NCBI GenBank assembly: GCA_016706865.1
Contig: JADJIS010000003.1
Location: 2,328,501 to 2,392,500, forward strand
Length of the DNA: 64,000 nucleotides
Reading direction: 5' to 3'
Origin: Bacteroidota bacterium
GTDB lineage: Bacteria; Bacteroidota; Bacteroidia; Chitinophagales; BACL12
Part shown: one piece after another, positions 35,935 to 44,254 of the stretch
Layout of the letters: every line of letters begins with the position of its first letter
How positions within the stretch are numbered: the first letter of the stretch is position 1
Position numbers and translations under genes: made by a program
The notes under the pieces: generated by a model
The model's input: the letters and a program-made list of their open reading frames with translations, nothing else
The model's database searches: none
Told to the model about the DNA's origin: nothing

Positions 35935-37782
35935 TTATCTGAGTAATGTAATTGTTCCTTTATTTATAATTTCATTATTTTCTTCATCCGTTCCCACAAA
36001 TATATACATATATGCACCTATTTCCTGATCAGCATTGTTATACTTTCCATCCCATCCTGCCAAAATATCATCGGTTTCATATATTTTTTGCCCCCAACGG
36101 TTAAAAATACAAAATGAATTTAAATCCACATTCACAAAGGTGGAAATATGTAATAAATCGTTCAATCCGTCGCCATTTGGAGTAAATGCATTTGGAATTA
36201 CAACAGGATCGGGCTGTACAACCACAACTTCCATTTCGTCGGTAAAAATACACCCTATATCTGTAGTTGCGGTAACTGTATAAATAGTTGATATAACGGG
36301 TTCAGCAATAGGATTCTCAATATTAGGGTCATTCAAGCCCGTTGTTGGCGACCATACATAACTTACCCCGCCATCTGCATCTAAATAGGCCGTTTCGCCA
36401 TAATAAACCAGGGTATCGTTGCCTGCATATGCAGTATTTGGATAGATATCCACAAAAACCGTTTCTGTATTAACACAGGCATAACGTGTAGCGGTAACTG
36501 TATAAACAGTAGGCAACAAAGGATAGGCTTCGGTATAATCATCTGCAGGATCACTAAGTGTTTCAGCAGGTGTCCAGGCATAAGAATCTCCGCCTGTAAC
36601 AGTTAGTAATGCAACTCCGCCAGGGCAAATTGTGGTATCGGGAGAAACTACGAGTGGAAGTGCATCGTAAACATTAATTGTAAGAGTATCACTAATTCCG
36701 GAAGTGCAACCAAGATCTACATAAATTGTGATGGTTTCCATACCTTCCGCCAATGCATCTTCAATAGCATCAATAGTTATAGTGATCATTGTATCACCGG
36801 GATAAAAGATCAATTCAGGATCCACATCTGTATAATCAATTCCATTATCTGCGGTTCCATCAATAACCATAGTTACTATAAAAGTATCAACTGGTGCAAA
36901 AGATAATTCGAAAGTTACTTCACCATCGTTACAGCCTTCTATAATTTCAGTATATCCATCTATTTGAGTTTCGTATGATAAACTAACTGCAGGACTTGAA
37001 AGGGATCCTGCCTCAATAAAAACTCCTGAATCCAAAGACCAGTCGAGGTCATCGGCAATTGCCATTTTAAGGTGATATGTTTCACATGGGATAACATTAT
37101 GTTTAGCTTCTAGTACAGTGGTAAATCCATCGTATTGGATATAATAATCATCGGCACTAAAAGGTAGATCCCAGCCTTCTCCGTTTATATTATAGTAACT
37201 TGGATTATCAACATCATTTACATTGTTGATGGAAACAGGAGTTGCTGTGCCCGGAATGAGAGCCATGTTATCTGTCCCAACAATTCCGGGTCCGCTGATA
37301 TAAAAAGCGAATACATCATTAAAGGAACCTACAAATTCTAAATATTCTTCAGAACCAAAGGAATAATTAAAACGAATGGTATCGGATGTAACGGTGAGGT
37401 CAAATTCGAGAACACAGGCATCATATGTTCCAAGAACACCTGGAATTGCATCCAGGTCCGGGTCGCCGGGGGTACCTGCTCCACCTGTTGAGCCACCACT
37501 ATTGTTAGGGCCAGCTGCAAGATCGGCAGAGCCACTTGTTAATACAATACCACTATCAATACCAACATTACAATCAACACAATTAAAAAATCCAAATGCA
37601 CCTGTTGGGCAATCCATTGTAACTCCGGAAATTGTTACACCGGTTCCAACGAGAGAAGCAACTAACTCCTCGGGTGTTGCTATATCATCAATTACTATTT
37701 GTGCCGATAACCGTGCATTTACAAACACGATGCAAATTGCCAAAGATACAGCGTTGAGGAGTTTGCTAAAAATTGGTTTCAT
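35935..37782 (-). CDS. Choice-of-anchor L protein with T9SS type B sorting domain
   Basis: A 615-residue secreted protein with an N-terminal signal ending in LSAQ. A choice-of-anchor-L domain covers ~30-270 (MDCPTGAFGFFNCVDCNVG; GIVLTSGSADLAAGPNN; RFNYSFGSEEYLEFVGSFNDVFAFYISGPG, in parts). A Calx-beta-like region (~275-370) and Ig/PKD-like modules follow (CPGGVALLTVTGGDSYAWTP; YVWSPTTGLNDPN). The end is the gliding-associated type B domain (IPNAFTPNGDGLNDLLHI ... FNRWGQKIYET ... GTITLLR). It is a close paralogue of the upstream gene 37882-39728, and its own sorting partner is probably the adjacent PorP/SprF protein. Confidence 0.93.
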   Translation of the reverse strand: MKPIFSKLLNAVSLAICIVFVNARLSAQIVIDDIATPEELVASLVGTGVTISGVTMDCPTGAFGFFNCVDCNVGIDSGIVLTSGSADLAAGPNNSGGSTGGAGTPGDPDLDAIPGVLGTYDACVLEFDLTVTSDTIRFNYSFGSEEYLEFVGSFNDVFAFYISGPGIVGTDNMALIPGTATPVSINNVNDVDNPSYYNINGEGWDLPFSADDYYIQYDGFTTVLEAKHNVIPCETYHLKMAIADDLDWSLDSGVFIEAGSLSSPAVSLSYETQIDGYTEIIEGCNDGEVTFELSFAPVDTFIVTMVIDGTADNGIDYTDVDPELIFYPGDTMITITIDAIEDALAEGMETITIYVDLGCTSGISDTLTINVYDALPLVVSPDTTICPGGVALLTVTGGDSYAWTPAETLSDPADDYTEAYPLLPTVYTVTATRYACVNTETVFVDIYPNTAYAGNDTLVYYGETAYLDADGGVSYVWSPTTGLNDPNIENPIAEPVISTIYTVTATTDIGCIFTDEMEVVVVQPDPVVIPNAFTPNGDGLNDLLHISTFVNVDLNSFCIFNRWGQKIYETDDILAGWDGKYNNADQEIGAYMYIFVGTDEENNEIINKGTITLLR

Positions 37783-37881
37783 TTTACTATTATTTATTAC
37801 CCTTATTCATCAAAATAAATTTTTAATTATTTATTTTGATGTTGCTTTTCCAGACAAATTAAAATGTCTGGCAATATATTT

Positions 37882-39728
37882 TTATCTCACCAGTGTAAAG
37901 TTTCCTTGTTGCATAAAACTTTCACCGTTGAGGTCAGTATAATTTAAAACATAAATATAAGCACCCATAGGTTGACCATCATCTTCAATTTTTCCATTCC
38001 ATGATTTTGTAAAATCATTGGTTTCATAAATTGCTTCACCCCATCGGTTATAAATTAACAAATGATATGTTGCAAGTTGTCCCCTAACTATTATAGTGAA
38101 TCCATCATTTATTCCATCTTCATTTGGTGAAAAGGCGTTCGGCACTCCAACCATAGCATCTGTGCTTACGGTAACGGTTACTTCATCAGTAAATTCACAT
38201 CCAATAGCCGTTGTAACGGTAACTGTATAGGTTGTTGTTGTTAAGGGAGTTGCGAAAGGATTTTCACTATTGGGATCACTCAAACCTGTAGTTGGCGACC
38301 AGGAGTATTCCACTCCACCGCTTGCATCCAAATTTGCAGTTTCTCCATAAAATATTGTGGTATCGATACCGGCATCGGCCGAAGGTGATTGTATATCAAC
38401 AAAAACTTCAGCGGTATTCACACAGGATGCTAAGGTTCCCTCCACGGTATAGGTGGTAGGTTCCGTGGGGTAAGCCTCCGTAAAGTCTGCGGTTGGATCA
38501 CTGAGTGTCCCAACCGGTGTCCATGAATAAGTTTCAGCTCCACTGACTGATAAAAATGCAGTTTCATCAGGACAGATCATAGTATCGTTGGAGACCGTAA
38601 GTGGAAGTGCATCCCAAACATTTATTACCAGACTATCACCTACTCCTGCAATACATCCAAGATCAACAGAAATAATGATAGTTTCCATTCCTTCATCAAT
38701 TCCATCTTCCAAAGCAATGATTGGAATTTCGATAAGTGTATCTCCCGGTAAAAAAACCAGTTCTGTTTCAAATTCCTCGTAATCCACTGATATGGTTGCA
38801 GTACCTGCTACTTCAAGATTTACGATGAAGGTATCAATTGGTGCAAAGGATAAAGCAAATGTGAGTAAACCTTCATTACAGCCTTCGATAACATCAGGAT
38901 ATGCATTGATCTCAGTTTCATAGGTTAGCGTAACGCCAGGGCTTGATAAAGAACCCGCTTCGATAAAAACGCCGGAATCATAAGACCAGTCGAGATCATC
39001 GGCAATAACCATTTTCAAATGATATGTTTCACACGGAATAACATTTCTTTTTGCCTCTAATAAAGTTGTAAATCCATCGTACTGTATGTAATAATCATCA
39101 TCGCTGTATGGAGATTCATAGCCATCTCCATTATCAACATAAAATTCCGGAAAGGAAAATAGATTTACATTATTGATAGATACAGCTGTTCCTGTTCCGG
39201 GAATAAGGGCCATATTTTCAGATCCAACAATTCCCGGACCGCTGATATAAAAAGCAAATACATCGTTAAAGGAGCCCACCCATTCCATATACTCTTCGGA
39301 ACCAAATGAATAATTAAATCGAATTGTATCGGAAGTTACGGTAAGATCAAATTCTAATGCGCAGGCATCATTGGTGCCCAGAACTCCTGCAATCATATCA
39401 AGATCAGGATCACCAGATGCACCATTATCACCGGCAGCAGAGCCGGTATTGTTAGGTCCACTGGCAAGTGAAGCATAACCACTCGTTAGCAAAATTCCAC
39501 TTCCAATTCCCACATTACAATCAACACATTCGAAAAAACCAAAAGCGCCGGTTGGGCAATCCATGGTTATATCTGAAACAGTAACACCTTCGCCAACAAG
39601 CGAGGTCACCAGTTCTTCGGGGGTTGCGGAATCATCTATAGATAGTTGTGCAACAACATAATTCTGGAAAAAGTCAATCCTAAAGTCAATAATGTTACAC
39701 GGAGGAGGGAGCGTAAAGTTGGTTTCAT
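37882..39728 (-). CDS. Choice-of-anchor L T9SS type B protein, frameshifted in the signal peptide
   Basis: A paralogue of 35935-37782 with the same order: choice-of-anchor L, Calx-beta-like region, two Ig-like modules, type B domain (VPNAFSPNEDGIND ... GNFTLVR). As given, the frame opens only at a GTG (39609), inside the first domain. Upstream, ATG 39728 starts MKPTLRSLLRVTLLTLGLTF, and then the frame is lost. Adding one base to the A5 run at 39668-39672 (T5 on the coding strand) joins it to FQNYVVAQLSIDDSATPEEL. This restores a signal peptide and a protein of 615 residues, exactly the paralogue's length. It is either a sequencing error or a real on/off switch. First gene of the T9SS operon. 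Confidence 0.88.
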
Positions 39729-39878
39729 TAATTGTTGTTTTTAATTAATCTCTAAAGTTACAGGTAAACTTACAAATATTTTAGGTTTTTTAATAAAAAT
39801 TTTGGGTTGACACAAGATTTAAAATGACGCAAATATGACCTTGTAAGTCAACTACGGGATCAATACCGGGAGAAAATA

Positions 39879-41174
39879 TTACAATTTAGGTGTGCGTTTC
39901 GACATTCGCCATAGCACGAACATCATTCCCAAGCCGAAAGTAACAAAAATTATTGAAATAAAGGTAGCTTGTGTTGCGTGGATACCCATAAATTCAAGCA
40001 TATTGTTAACACGTATCCTTTCAATAAAATATCTTTCCACTCCGGCGCATATAACATAAATGGCCAGTAACATTCCCGGAATTTGAAGTTTTTTACGGAG
40101 GAACCATAAAAAGGCGAAAATTATCATCGACATAATAATTTCATAGATGGGAGTAGGGAATACCGCTACCGGCAATTGTCCGCACCAATCATTGGTACAG
40201 CCCTCAATATAAGTTCCTTCCCCGTTTACATTATGCGCATAATTTTGCGCTACCATTGAGCGCGGCAACCAACCGGGGTTATATTCTTTATGCGGAACTG
40301 CTTCCAGTGATCCAAATTCAAATTCGTAATAATTTGCATTTGCCTGCAATACTTTTTCAAATTCTCCAGGGGCTGCTAACGTAACCGAACCATCGGGTTG
40401 TGAAATATATGCGCTGTTTAAAATCCCCCAGTCTCCATCACCTGCAACCTGACAACCCAATCTTCCAACTGCATAAGCTAAAATTAATGCCGGTGCCACA
40501 GCATCACCTAAATGCAACACACTGATCTTTTTTTTGCGTGCAAACATGATCACAGCAAATGCACCTAATATCAATCCGCCGTAAATGGTTAGTCCGCTGA
40601 AAAAATTACCAAGAGGATCTTTAAAAAAATCTTTCCATCCGTCAGGTTCTTCAAAATTGGAAAATATTTTCGCGCCTAAAATTCCAAATATGGCGGCGAT
40701 CATTACAATATCACCAAGTCTTTCGTGTGGATAAATATCAAAGGTTTTTTCTTCCGGTTTTGCTAATTGCTGACTTTTCTTTTCACGGTATTTTAAATAA
40801 ACTAATCCTGCTGCACCCAGCAATCCGAAAATGATATTCCCTTCAAGTGAAAATATAAATTGCGGGGGATTATCATTAAATGCATCCCAGGAAGTTACCA
40901 TACCACCAATTTTAAAGCCGATGATATAACCAACTATTCCGTTAAAAATTAATTCCGTTACAGAGGCAGGAGCTCCAACTGTTCTTTTTTCTTTTATGGG
41001 TAATAACAATCCTTGTTTTTCTTTTCTTTTTAATTCGGTATATAAAACATATCCTGCGGCCAAAAAGGCCATCCCAACAAAAAATCCAAAGGAAAAAACC
41101 GGAAATTTCCAATGAGTATTAAAAATAGCGTTAAATAATTCTGCAATTGTTGCGTAAGATCGTAGTAAAACCAT
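39879..41174 (-). CDS. lgt: Prolipoprotein diacylglyceryl transferase
   Basis: A 431-residue integral membrane enzyme that moves diacylglyceryl from phosphatidylglycerol to the lipobox Cys of prolipoproteins. The family signature is GRLGCQVAGDGDWG (237-250, with the usual N replaced by C), with ERYFIERIRVNNML near the end and several membrane helices. It is much longer than the E. coli enzyme (about 290 residues); the extra length includes a charged loop at ~45-75 and one at ~130-150, as in other Bacteroidota. The lipoproteins of this window are likely substrates. It is 55 bp downstream of mtaB, probably co-transcribed. Confidence 0.93.
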   Translation of the reverse strand: MVLLRSYATIAELFNAIFNTHWKFPVFSFGFFVGMAFLAAGYVLYTELKRKEKQGLLLPIKEKRTVGAPASVTELIFNGIVGYIIGFKIGGMVTSWDAFNDNPPQFIFSLEGNIIFGLLGAAGLVYLKYREKKSQQLAKPEEKTFDIYPHERLGDIVMIAAIFGILGAKIFSNFEEPDGWKDFFKDPLGNFFSGLTIYGGLILGAFAVIMFARKKKISVLHLGDAVAPALILAYAVGRLGCQVAGDGDWGILNSAYISQPDGSVTLAAPGEFEKVLQANANYYEFEFGSLEAVPHKEYNPGWLPRSMVAQNYAHNVNGEGTYIEGCTNDWCGQLPVAVFPTPIYEIIMSMIIFAFLWFLRKKLQIPGMLLAIYVICAGVERYFIERIRVNNMLEFMGIHATQATFISIIFVTFGLGMMFVLWRMSKRTPKL

Positions 41175-41229
41175 TCTGTTTTTTTGCGTTTAAATCTGTT
41201 ATTTCTTTCCTTCCCTATAATAAAAAATG

Positions 41230-42573
41230 TTATGCTAAAATACTTATTTTTTCCAATATTTCTTCTGCTTGCATATCTCCGGTAGCATTCACTCCCAATA
41301 ATTTTACATTTACCACTTCATTTACCAACAATGGGTCGTATTGGGTTTTTACTTTGATATAATTATCGGTAAAACCATACATGAACTCTCCGTCAGTTTC
41401 CTCCTCAAAAAGCACCGGGCGTTGGGTTCCAACGAATTGTTCATAAAAGTACCTTTTCTTTTTTTCTGATAAATTACGCAGCTGTTGAGTGCGCTCTTCT
41501 CTAATTTTCTGCGGTACCGAATTCTCCATTGTTACAGCTAAAGTATCTGCTCTTTCACTATAAGTAAATACATGCAAATAAGAAATATCCAATTCGTTTA
41601 AAAAATAATATGTCTCTAAAAAATCGTCTGTACTTTCGCCGGGGAAACCTGTAATAACATCAACCCCAATACAACAATGCGGCATTAAATTTTTTATATA
41701 ATTTATTCTTTCCAAATACAATTCCCGCAAATACCGACGACGCATTAATTTTAATATTTTATTACTGCCACTTTGTAATGGAATATGAAAATGCGGCACA
41801 AATTTTTGTGATGTGGAAACAAATGATATTATTTCATTTGTGAGCAAATTGGGTTCAATAGAGGATATTCTAAACCTTTTAATATTTTGCGTTTGTTCTA
41901 AATTATTAATAAGTTCATAAAAGGTTTCCACTTTTTCCGTTCCGTTATTTTTCCCAAAATCACCGATATTCACTCCCGTTAAAACAATTTCTGAAACACC
42001 TTGCAATTCAATTTGTTTTACATTTTCCAATACATTTATTATTGTATTACTTCTGCTGTTTCCTCTTGCGAGTGGAATGGTACAAAACGAACAGGAATAG
42101 TCGCAACCATCCTGCACTTTTAAAAATGTTCTTGTGCGTTCACCAATGGAATATGCAGACCGAAAAATATTAACATCAGCGATATTTCCGGCAACAAATT
42201 TATTCTTTTTTGTATGCCTTTCCTCTTCAGAAATGGAAGTAATATAATGTGTGAGGTTAAATTTTTCTGCTGCACCCAGCACCAGATCAACTCCCTGTAT
42301 CGATGATATTTCCTCCGGTTTTAACTGGGCATAACATCCCACAATAATGATATAAGCACCGGGAGAGTTTTTAAGGGCTTGTTTAACAACTTTTTTACAT
42401 TTTTTATCGGCATTATCCGTTACGGAACAGGTGTTAATTACATAAATATCCGCAGGCTGATGAAAGGGTTTAATAGTATAACCTTCCTCTGCCACCATTC
42501 TCCCCAAAGTAGAGGTTTCTGAATAGTTCAGCTTACAACCCAACGTATAAAAGGCAACAGATCCCTTTTGCAT
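41230..42573 (-). CDS. mtaB: tRNA t6A37 methylthiotransferase MtaB
   Basis: A 447-residue radical-SAM enzyme that adds a methylthio group to t6A at position 37 of tRNAs reading ANN codons. The N-terminal UPF0004 domain has Cys13 (LGCKLNYSE), Cys49 and Cys80 for one Fe-S cluster. The radical-SAM core has CDYSCSFC (C157, C161, C164) and the C-terminus a TRAM domain (about 375-440). FYTLGCKLNYSET and GCYAQLKPEEI are diagnostic of MtaB rather than MiaB or RimO. A -7 box at 42581-42588 sits right before the start. lgt follows. Confidence 0.95.
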   Translation of the reverse strand: MQKGSVAFYTLGCKLNYSETSTLGRMVAEEGYTIKPFHQPADIYVINTCSVTDNADKKCKKVVKQALKNSPGAYIIIVGCYAQLKPEEISSIQGVDLVLGAAEKFNLTHYITSISEEERHTKKNKFVAGNIADVNIFRSAYSIGERTRTFLKVQDGCDYSCSFCTIPLARGNSRSNTIINVLENVKQIELQGVSEIVLTGVNIGDFGKNNGTEKVETFYELINNLEQTQNIKRFRISSIEPNLLTNEIISFVSTSQKFVPHFHIPLQSGSNKILKLMRRRYLRELYLERINYIKNLMPHCCIGVDVITGFPGESTDDFLETYYFLNELDISYLHVFTYSERADTLAVTMENSVPQKIREERTQQLRNLSEKKKRYFYEQFVGTQRPVLFEEETDGEFMYGFTDNYIKVKTQYDPLLVNEVVNVKLLGVNATGDMQAEEILEKISILA

Positions 42574-42580
42574 GACCCTG

Positions 42581-42588
42581 CAAAACTA
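42581..42588 (-). promoter_or_regulatory. Putative -7 box TAGTTTTG for mtaB-lgt
   Basis: The minus strand reads TAGTTTTG, a full match to TAnnTTTG. It ends 8 bp before the start codon, implying a very short leader. Confidence 0.4.
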
Positions 42589-42801
42589 CTTAATATATAA
42601 GAAAAACGGAGTCCAAAACCATTTTTAGTAACATAAAGCTAAAGCCTAAGTGAATCCACCTTCCTTCACAAACATTTGTTAATTCAATAAATAATGCGTT
42701 CGAAAATGGAAATTTTAAAAAATTTCCGATCTGGCTATATTATTATTAACGAGAAATTTCGCCTAATTTTAATTAGTGTATAGTTGCAATTGATGGCACA
42801 A

Positions 42802-43359
42802 CTATTCGTATTCGTCAAGATCAATTTCAAAATTTCCACTTGCATAGTATCCTCCCCAACCGGCATCGAGCTGAACATCACAAAAAGAAAAAATTAATGC
42901 ACCACCTGAAATTTTTTCTACGTAAATGGTATCATTATTAATGGAAAGGAAGTCGTCAGATGGAGTAAAATACTCCAAAATCACTTCCGAATCATTGTCG
43001 GGAGGATTTCCATAAAAATAATCTGTAACATATTTTCCGGGTTTAGGCCGGTTTTTAAAAGTGAGATATAAATAAATTTCATCGTCCTCATCAAAAGCCC
43101 AAACCTTATAACCATCACTTCCGGAGTCATCACAATCAACCTCAGAAAAAGAATCATCGTAGGTATAATATATAATCATATTTTCAGGAGTGGAACAAGG
43201 CACATCAAGGTCTACGGAAACAGTATCGAGATAAACAAGACTATCAATATAATTTTGAACAAATTCACTATATCCGTCCTCATCTATTACACAGGAATTA
43301 AGGCTCAAGGCCAATCCTATAAATAAAAAAGAACATGTTTTCACGACAGAAATTTTCAT
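42802..43359 (-). CDS. Hypothetical lipoprotein
   Basis: A 185-residue protein from ATG 43359, with signal MKISVVKTCSFLFIGLALSL and lipobox LNSC; an ATG 33 bp further upstream would bury it. The mature part is acidic and rich in Asp and Tyr, with beta-like strands (EIYLYLTFKNRPKPGKYVTDYF, GALIFSFCDVQLDAGWGGYY). No family was recognised. It is expected to be anchored in the envelope by the Lgt pathway, whose enzyme is encoded 1.6 kb away. It is divergent from the cyclase gene, with 67 bp between. Confidence 0.7.
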   Translation of the reverse strand: MKISVVKTCSFLFIGLALSLNSCVIDEDGYSEFVQNYIDSLVYLDTVSVDLDVPCSTPENMIIYYTYDDSFSEVDCDDSGSDGYKVWAFDEDDEIYLYLTFKNRPKPGKYVTDYFYGNPPDNDSEVILEYFTPSDDFLSINNDTIYVEKISGGALIFSFCDVQLDAGWGGYYASGNFEIDLDEYE

Positions 43360-43426
43360 AAGAACAAAAATAAGTATTTTCAAAACAATCAAAAGGGGCT
43401 TATATTTCGATTTTAATTGAATTATT

Positions 43427-44175
43427 ATGTTAGTTACTTATAAAGACCATCTTTTCGACCTCCATCAACCAATTGATATCTCTATTGCATTACATGAGGG
43501 AAAACAGTTGAATTGTTATTATGCCCCACCTTTCAGAACGGAAGCATTTATTGCAGGCGACTTTGTTGGAGATATGAAAAAAGGCGGGTTATTGAATTAT
43601 AAAAATGTTTTTCTAAATCCACATGGGAATGGCACCCATACAGAATGTTATGCGCATATTGCCGATACTGAGCTCACTATTAATTCGGCACTTACTAAAT
43701 TTCATTTTTTGGCTCAACTTATTACGGTGCAACCACAGGTTTCTGAAAATGGCGACCTTATCATCCTTAAAAAACAAATAGAAGAATCGTTTAACAGCGA
43801 AATGGAGGCGATTGTTATCAGAACGACCCCAAATTCGATTGATAAACTGAGCAGGGACTATAATAAAACAAATCCATCCTATCTTGATGTGGAAGCTGCC
43901 CGTTTTTTATGTGAGATGGGAATTAAACATTTATTGATCGATCTTCCTTCTGTAGATAAGGAGGAAGATGGAGGCAAACTTGCAGCACATCACAGTTTTT
44001 GGAATTTTCCCAAATCACCAAGAATGGATGCAACTATCACGGAATTGATATACGTGCTGATAATGTTTTGGACGGGATCTATCTCTTAAACCTGCAAATA
44101 GCTTCATTTGAGCTGGATGCAACTCCTTCTAAACCCGTTATTTTTAAAAAATATGATGCGGTTTCTATAAAATGA
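43427..44175 (+). CDS. Cyclase family protein (kynurenine formamidase-like), frameshifted near the 3' end
   Basis: Metal-dependent hydrolase of the cyclase/KynB family; motif HGNGTHTECYAH (66-77), a variant of HxGTHxDxPxH, and AAHHSFWNFP near residue 185. The uninterrupted frame ends at 44089 with a foreign-looking IYVLIMFWTGSIS. In the next frame the sequence continues as DNVLDGIYLLNLQIASFE and on to KPVIFKKYDAVSIK, stop at 44175, which matches the usual family C-terminus. One missing base at about 44057 (GTGC[C]TGAT, giving IYVPDNV) restores a 249-residue protein. It is either a sequencing error or a recent pseudogene. Confidence 0.83.
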
Positions 44176-44228
44176 TCTTTTAACATGAAAATAACCTTAC
44201 CTGAACAGTGCCCAAGCACATAAAAAAG

Positions 44229-44236
44229 TATCTTTG
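44229..44236 (+). promoter_or_regulatory. Putative -7 box TATCTTTG for the PLD cargo gene
   Basis: TATCTTTG matches TAnnTTTG fully, 18 bp before ATG 44255. It overlaps the TTG at 44234 that would otherwise extend the frame, so it supports the ATG as start. Confidence 0.5.
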
Positions 44237-44254
44237 CTGACTTTTAATTTAGCT

